From Sulfuritalea sp. (GTDB lineage: Bacteria > Pseudomonadota > Gammaproteobacteria > Burkholderiales > Rhodocyclaceae), in NCBI GenBank assembly GCA_016710465.1, contig JADJVS010000015.1, positions 248,001-312,000 on the forward strand: a stretch of 64,000 nucleotides of DNA, written 5' to 3'. Shown in pieces: positions 62,112 to 64,000 of the stretch. Position 1 is the first letter of the stretch. Every line of letters begins with the position of its first letter. Both the position numbers and the translations under genes were made by a program. A model generated the notes under the pieces. The model worked only from the letters and a program-made list of their open reading frames with translations. It did not search any database and was not told the DNA's origin.

Positions 62112-63953
62112 TTACAAACGCCGCGCCGTGCGCGGATGGAGCCCGCCTCGTGCGAATCGCTGCGGAGCCAATGCGTCGACCAGGTCGCGTTCCAGCGGCA
62201 GGACTTCACCGCTGATCTGGCTGGCCAGTTGTTCGGCGCAGATCGACGAGAAGACCATGCCGCGTGCGCCGAAGCCGTTGATGATCCACAGGCCGTCGCC
62301 AGCCGACAGGGGGCCGACGATGGGCAGGCGGTCGGGCGACATCGGGCGAAACGAGACGCGGCCGGCAAGCGTGGCCGGATCCACGCCGACGGCGAAGCCG
62401 GGCAGCAGCATGTCGAGGCGATACAGGTTTTCGACATGGTCGGCGCGGCGCGATTCGCCGTCGAGATCGTCCGCCTGCAGCGTCGCGCCCGCGCAGCGAA
62501 TGCCGTCCAGCGCCGGCGTGACGTAGCCCAGGCGCGTCGCCACGATGTCCAGCGGCGGCGTCGCGCCTTCGGCGATATGGCTGACCAGGCCGCGCCCGGC
62601 GCGGATCGGCAAGGCGAAGTCCGGCGCCAGCGCCGGCGCGCCGATGCCATTGGCAAGCACCACCTCGTCGGCCTCGATCACGCGGTTTTCGCCATGCACT
62701 TCCCAGCCGTGGCGGGTACGCGCGAGGCGCGCGACCTTGAACTCGAAGCGGCAGGCTATGCCCTGCAGGAGCGCACGGCAAAGGCTCGGCGGATTGATCC
62801 AGCCGCCGCGGGGAAACCACCAGCCGCCCAGCGCAACCGGCCACCCGGCGAGCGCCGCGGCCTCCTCGCGGCTGACGAAGCGGCAGTAGTCCGCCGGCAG
62901 CGCGTGCTGCCCGACAATCCGGCGCTGGATGTCCTCGTGTCGCTCGTCGCGCGCGACGTGCAGCACGCCGGTCCAGCCGCAGCGCGCGCCGGGCAGTTCC
63001 GCAAAGCGACGCCGCCCGAGCAGGAAGCCGGCCCGCAGCAGGCGTGCCAGCATGCCGTCATCCTGGGCCGGAAGCGGACGGAAGACGACGGCGTGGTTGC
63101 CCGAGGCGCCGCTGGCGGCATGCGCGGCGGCGTCGATCACGGTCACCGCGTGTCCGCGCCGCGTCAGGGCCTGCGCCACGGAGGCGCCGGCCACGCCCGC
63201 GCCGATCACGGCGATGCGCTTCGAGGCCGGGTCGGTGGTCGCTGGTGACCCCGCGTGTTTTCCACATAGCATTTCGCGCTTGCCGCCGAAACCGGGGCGG
63301 CGTTCGAGCTGAAAGTCGGCGCTGGCGAGACGCCGACGCACCTCGCCGGCGCTGGTCCAGGTCGCCAGGCTGGCGCCGGGGGCGGCGAGGCGCTGCAACT
63401 GTTCCACCACGGCCTCGGACCACAGTTCCGGATTGCGATCCGGGGCGAAACCGTCGAGGAAAATGGCGTCCGCCGCCAGCGTCAGTTGCGGCAATAGCGC
63501 GTTGGCATCGCCGAAGCCCAGCGTCAGCACGATGTCGCCGAGATCAAGCCGGTGCAGGCCGGGTAGCGGCGACGGCCATTGCGCCAGCAAGGGGGCCGAG
63601 AACGCGGCGAGTTCGGGCCAGCGCGCGTGCAGCCGTGCCATGTCGTCGAGGCGGAACGGGTGCTTCTCGACCGCGACGTAATGCAGGCGGCGGCCGGTCG
63701 GGCCGGGGCTGGAGTGCCAGGCCTGGCAGGTGGCGAGGAAGTTCAGGCCGAGGCCGAAGCCGGTTTCAAGGATGACGAAACGCCGCCGGTCACGCCAGCG
63801 CGCGTTTTCCCCCAATAGTTCGTTGCCGGCGAGGAAGACATGGCGTGCCTGGCCGAGGCCGCCCTGGCTGGAGTGGTAGATGTCGCCGTAGCGCGGCGAG
63901 AACGGGGTACCGTCCCCGGCGAACGCAAGTTCGGCGGGGACGATCGCGACCAT
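62112..63953 (-). CDS. mnmC: Bifunctional tRNA modification enzyme MnmC
   Basis: 613 residues. The N-terminal methyltransferase (about 1-235; ETGFGLGLNFL, IFLDGFAPDRNPELW) and the C-terminal FAD oxidoreductase (from about 245; IAVIGAGVAGASVA) complete mnm5s2U at the wobble base of tRNAs. Its ATG overlaps the lysS stop by one base, so the two are coupled. Confidence 0.94.
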   Translation of the reverse strand: MVAIVPAELAFAGDGTPFSPRYGDIYHSSQGGLGQARHVFLAGNELLGENARWRDRRRFVILETGFGLGLNFLATCQAWHSSPGPTGRRLHYVAVEKHPFRLDDMARLHARWPELAAFSAPLLAQWPSPLPGLHRLDLGDIVLTLGFGDANALLPQLTLAADAIFLDGFAPDRNPELWSEAVVEQLQRLAAPGASLATWTSAGEVRRRLASADFQLERRPGFGGKREMLCGKHAGSPATTDPASKRIAVIGAGVAGASVAQALTRRGHAVTVIDAAAHAASGASGNHAVVFRPLPAQDDGMLARLLRAGFLLGRRRFAELPGARCGWTGVLHVARDERHEDIQRRIVGQHALPADYCRFVSREEAAALAGWPVALGGWWFPRGGWINPPSLCRALLQGIACRFEFKVARLARTRHGWEVHGENRVIEADEVVLANGIGAPALAPDFALPIRAGRGLVSHIAEGATPPLDIVATRLGYVTPALDGIRCAGATLQADDLDGESRRADHVENLYRLDMLLPGFAVGVDPATLAGRVSFRPMSPDRLPIVGPLSAGDGLWIINGFGARGMVFSSICAEQLASQISGEVLPLERDLVDALAPQRFARGGLHPRTARRL

Positions 63954-64000
63954 TACTCGCGCCGCATCTGCGGGAACAGGATCACATCGCGGATCGAGGG
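63953..64000 (-). CDS. lysS: Lysyl-tRNA synthetase, last 15 codons
   Basis: Reading from the window edge gives SIRDVILFPQMRRE and a TAA, the conserved C-terminus of class II LysS. The rest lies outside the window. Confidence 0.75.
   Translation of the reverse strand, partial: PSIRDVILFPQMRRE

Overview
The window comes from a GC-rich, Gram-negative chromosome. It is most likely a betaproteobacterium, perhaps Rhodocyclales. The grounds are the class I [4Fe-4S] fumarase, a PhaJ-type hydratase, a RelA with a degenerate hydrolase domain, the RecB-nuclease/UvrD-type AddB-AddA pair and the bifunctional MnmC next to lysS. The taxon is inferred from family knowledge and was not tested by a search. 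About two thirds is core chromosome and one third (about 37.2-58.7 kb) is accessory DNA.

Left core (1-37.1 kb). It opens with the 3' part of galE, a metallo-beta-lactamase/cyclic-nucleotide-sensor protein, mtfA, a ccdAB-like toxin-antitoxin pair, relA and a MASE2 diguanylate cyclase. A leftward block follows: UPF0114, fumarase, an FAD oxidoreductase, murI and a phosphoesterase. Then comes acs with its own terminator, and a tightly overlapping rightward operon that looks like an acetate-linked signalling module: a two-TM peptide, a symporter-domain histidine kinase, a CheY-like regulator, a membrane sensor fused to a DEDDh exonuclease, and two tandem DUF294 nucleotidyltransferases. A FeoB-like transporter, a CZB protein, phaJ, a nitroreductase, hslR, a DUF4160/DUF2442 pair, rmuC, the AddB/AddA-like recombination nuclease pair and a DHH phosphoesterase complete this part.

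Accessory block (37.2-58.7 kb). A leftward integron integrase (intI) with a possible LexA box and an attI site faces a rightward gene-cassette array. Eleven complete attC sites and one interrupted attC were located by their RYYYAAC/GTTRRRY ends, in two size classes (about 70 and 88 bp). Cassettes carry a HEPN-motif protein, hicBA, a reversed brnTA, higBA, two membrane proteins truncated by insertion sequences, a secreted protein, and six copies of two families of about 0.45-kb cassettes without recognisable genes, whose bodies keep exactly the same length. The array is heavily invaded: two IS3-family copies, a decayed IS21 element that also marks a deletion junction, and an IS110/IS1111-type element sitting exactly at an attC crossover point. 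That last element contains an IS66 element (perfect 8-bp target duplication), whose pRiA4b ORF-3-like passenger gene is in turn split by an IS630 element (TA duplication). Beyond the array lies a remnant of another mobile element: radC and two small genes, with two copies of a conserved leader that matches the radC RNA motif.

Right core (58.7-64 kb). tRNA-Val(CAC) with its terminator, gltX, an M48-like lipoprotein with an altered zinc motif, a glycine-zipper protein overlapping it tail to tail, mnmC and the last codons of lysS.
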